This document shows, in pieces, positions 5,623 to 6,962 of a stretch of DNA of 6,962 nt. Position numbers and translations under genes: made by a program. The stretch covers positions 1 through 6,962 of the forward strand of contig JAKADF010000173.1 of NCBI GenBank assembly GCA_021820805.1, in the 5' to 3' direction. Source of the stretch: Bacillota bacterium (GTDB lineage Bacteria > Bacillota > Bacilli > Alicyclobacillales > Alicyclobacillaceae). Under the pieces are notes generated by a model that was given only the letters and a program-made list of their open reading frames with translations, had not been told where the DNA came from and did not search any database. Every line of letters begins with the position of its first letter. Position 1 is the stretch's first letter.

Positions 5623-6401
5623 TTATTGAATTCGACAAGCTTAAAAAGGATGCGCAAAAGAAGCTTGTGGAGGAACACTGCCGTGAATATGACGATTATT
5701 ACGAGTACTGTCTGGTTGACAATTACGAGGAGAAATATGACAAGTTTCATGTTCACTCCGTACAAATTGCGGACGTCTTTGCAGCTATTTTAGAGGAGCA
5801 TGACCATTTGAGGCTGGTCGCGGTGCAGTTTTTCAAAAGCCATTTTACTCTTTCAACAATTGGGAACTGGCTTTCCGAGAAGGATGTATATTTCTCCGAT
5901 TCAAGCATCGTGGAACTGATAACTGAAATTCCAAATGCGACTGCAATCGTAGCCGGCTTACTTTTCAAGGGTTGTCCGCTCGTTGTCTATGCAAAAGGTC
6001 ACCAAATACTAACGTTTAGCGTAACAGATTTCATTGAAGTGAATGATGTATTTCAAAGCTATGATTACATCGTGAATTCTGCAGACGCGAAAGATGTAAC
6101 GTTTGAACCGCCTTGCGAAGCAATCATTTTTTTCAATGGCGAGCGAGTGAACTCTGTCCCGTTTATCGAGTTTAATCGCAGGACGGATATTGTGGTCTCA
6201 AATGGACAATTGGTCGTTGCAGATTTCATAGAAGATTGGTGCGGGAATATCGGGATTTTCCAAAATGAGAACGTGGCAATCCCCGTCTCGTTCTTGCTTG
6301 ATAACAAAACACCCGTCTATATGAATATGCGTACAAAACCCGATGGTTCAAAGCTTTGTGTTATTGAGCAGGAATATTCGATTGATTACGATACGCTGTA
6401 A
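5619..6401 (+). CDS. Protein of unknown function, translationally coupled to the ADP-ribosylglycohydrolase
   Basis: The product is 260 residues from GTG 5619, which overlaps the preceding stop as GTGA. AAAGGAGG at 5603-5610 lies 8 nt before it, so the two genes are probably translated together. I do not recognise the family. Residues 1-60 are highly charged and tyrosine-rich with scattered Cys and His (HCREYDDYYEYC at 20-31, FHVHS at 43-47), likely helical. The rest alternates short hydrophobic strands and loops (IVAGLLFKGCPLVVYAKGHQ at 110-129, EAIIFFNGERVNSVPF at 167-182, TDIVVSNGQLVVADF at 189-203), suggesting a beta-rich fold with a possible internal repeat around the FNGERV and SNGQLV turns. 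There is no signal peptide or membrane helix. Its place between a hydrolase and a glycosylase-like gene points to a partner or substrate-recognition role, which is inference only. Confidence 0.8.
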   Translation: MIIEFDKLKKDAQKKLVEEHCREYDDYYEYCLVDNYEEKYDKFHVHSVQIADVFAAILEEHDHLRLVAVQFFKSHFTLSTIGNWLSEKDVYFSDSSIVELITEIPNATAIVAGLLFKGCPLVVYAKGHQILTFSVTDFIEVNDVFQSYDYIVNSADAKDVTFEPPCEAIIFFNGERVNSVPFIEFNRRTDIVVSNGQLVVADFIEDWCGNIGIFQNENVAIPVSFLLDNKTPVYMNMRTKPDGSKLCVIEQEYSIDYDTL

Positions 6402-6458
6402 CTCTCAATTTCATTGTGCGCAGAATAAATCGTTTGTTGATAGGAAAGGGGTAAAACT

Positions 6459-6962
6459 ATGTTAGATTTTGAGGAACTAAAACAATTATGTAAGCCGGTT
6501 TTGGATGAGAAGCCGTATTATCGCCCACTTTTATGTCAAAATATATCGGCACAAATCCCGATTTTTATTGTTGGCATAAACCCTGCAACACCAATTTATC
6601 CAACGAAAATGGATCTTGATACTTATACAAATCTGATTATAAATTATGAGGAATTCATTGCTTACTATAAGAATTTACGAAAACAAAGGAAGAAGACAAC
6701 GTTGTCACAGACCAGAATCGGAATCAATGGTCTTGGAAATTGGATCCGAAACAGATACGGTGTTGAAATTGCTGAAACGAATGTCATTTCGTACCCAAGT
6801 CAAAAACCCAAAGAGTTACGGTCCGAACCTAAGGAAGTCATAGAGCGTGGAAAGGATGTATTTGTAAGGGTATTGCTTGCTTATCAGCCCAAAATATTGA
6901 TTGCCCATGGGCAGGAAACATTTCAAGCATTGAATCAGATGGTACAAAGTAGGCCGGAATTT
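6459..6962 (+). CDS. Uracil-DNA-glycosylase-like protein, 3' end cut by the window
   Basis: The frame is open for 168 codons from ATG 6459 to the window edge. AGGAAAGGGG ends 7 nt before the start. IFIVGINPAT (35-44) matches the first motif of the UDG superfamily, closest to the GINP-G form of the Mug/TDG branch, where Asn activates water. ETNVISYPSQKP (106-117) resembles the NVVKxxP segment, and LAYQPKILIAHGQETFQAL (130-148) the PKVIVLLGxxA strand. The second catalytic motif (HPS- or NPS-like) would lie beyond the edge, so activity cannot be judged; a full protein of about 200-230 residues is expected. Such enzymes cut damaged or unusual bases from DNA, though some relatives have other roles. 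Ala follows GINP where Mug/TDG has Gly. It lies 57 nt after the unknown gene, in the same direction and probably in the same operon. Confidence 0.7.
   Translation, partial: MLDFEELKQLCKPVLDEKPYYRPLLCQNISAQIPIFIVGINPATPIYPTKMDLDTYTNLIINYEEFIAYYKNLRKQRKKTTLSQTRIGINGLGNWIRNRYGVEIAETNVISYPSQKPKELRSEPKEVIERGKDVFVRVLLAYQPKILIAHGQETFQALNQMVQSRPEF

Noticed and set aside
5612..5629. ATG 5612 as a start after the AAAGGAGG site
   Set aside because: This frame stops after five codons (TGA 5627-5629); GTG 5619 is correctly spaced and opens the 260-residue gene.
6646..6843. 65-codon plus-strand frame inside the UDG-like gene
   Set aside because: It is out of frame with the GINP-containing gene, which has an SD and coherent motifs.
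1..6962. CRISPR array, tRNA or rRNA genes
   Set aside because: No regularly spaced repeats, cloverleaf or ribosomal RNA stretches were seen by eye on either strand.

Overview
The window looks like an accessory stretch of a Bacillota (Firmicutes) chromosome, probably a Bacillales/Alicyclobacillus/Paenibacillus-like organism. The grounds are moderate G+C by eye, strong AGGAGG-type Shine-Dalgarno (SD) sequences at most genes, GTG and TTG starts, sigma-A-like promoters, and a large stand-alone SWIM zinc-finger protein of a type common in Firmicutes. I cannot name the species.

Layout. Positions 1-87 hold the last 28 codons of a gene whose product ends in an acidic, LPF-terminated tail like that of SSB. 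Positions 159-205 hold a two-copy imperfect repeat, the second copy being a palindrome; it resembles either an IS21-type transposon end or an operator. Positions 224-1162 encode a probable HNH endonuclease with a PUA/EVE-like N-terminal region, a plausible modification-dependent restriction enzyme. A 368-bp gap follows; it holds a candidate -10 box and perhaps a worn gene-junction remnant. Positions 1531-3237 encode a SWIM zinc-finger protein, followed by a 67-residue helical protein that probably starts at TTG 3288. The convergent space around 3490-3597 holds inverted repeats that may act as a two-way terminator.

The most interesting part is 3626-6962. A Nudix plus winged-helix regulator of the NrtR type, on the minus strand, is divergent from a plus-strand cluster. 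That cluster is an ADP-ribosylglycohydrolase (ARH/DraG family), an unrecognised 260-residue protein overlapping it by 4 nt, and a uracil-DNA-glycosylase-like protein cut by the window edge. In the shared upstream region I can place an extended -10 promoter for the regulator, a promoter for the hydrolase, and a perfect 6+6 inverted repeat that overlaps the -35 box of the hydrolase promoter.

Working model (inference): the NrtR-like protein represses the hydrolase cluster from the palindrome and is released by ADP-ribose or a related NAD-derived ligand. The ARH enzyme removes ADP-ribose from a protein or nucleic-acid target and so produces that ligand. The unknown protein and the glycosylase-like protein act on the same damage or substrate. 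No ADP-ribosyltransferase is visible in the window, so the target is unknown. An NAD/ADP-ribose-linked DNA repair or defence module is a hypothesis, not a demonstrated function.
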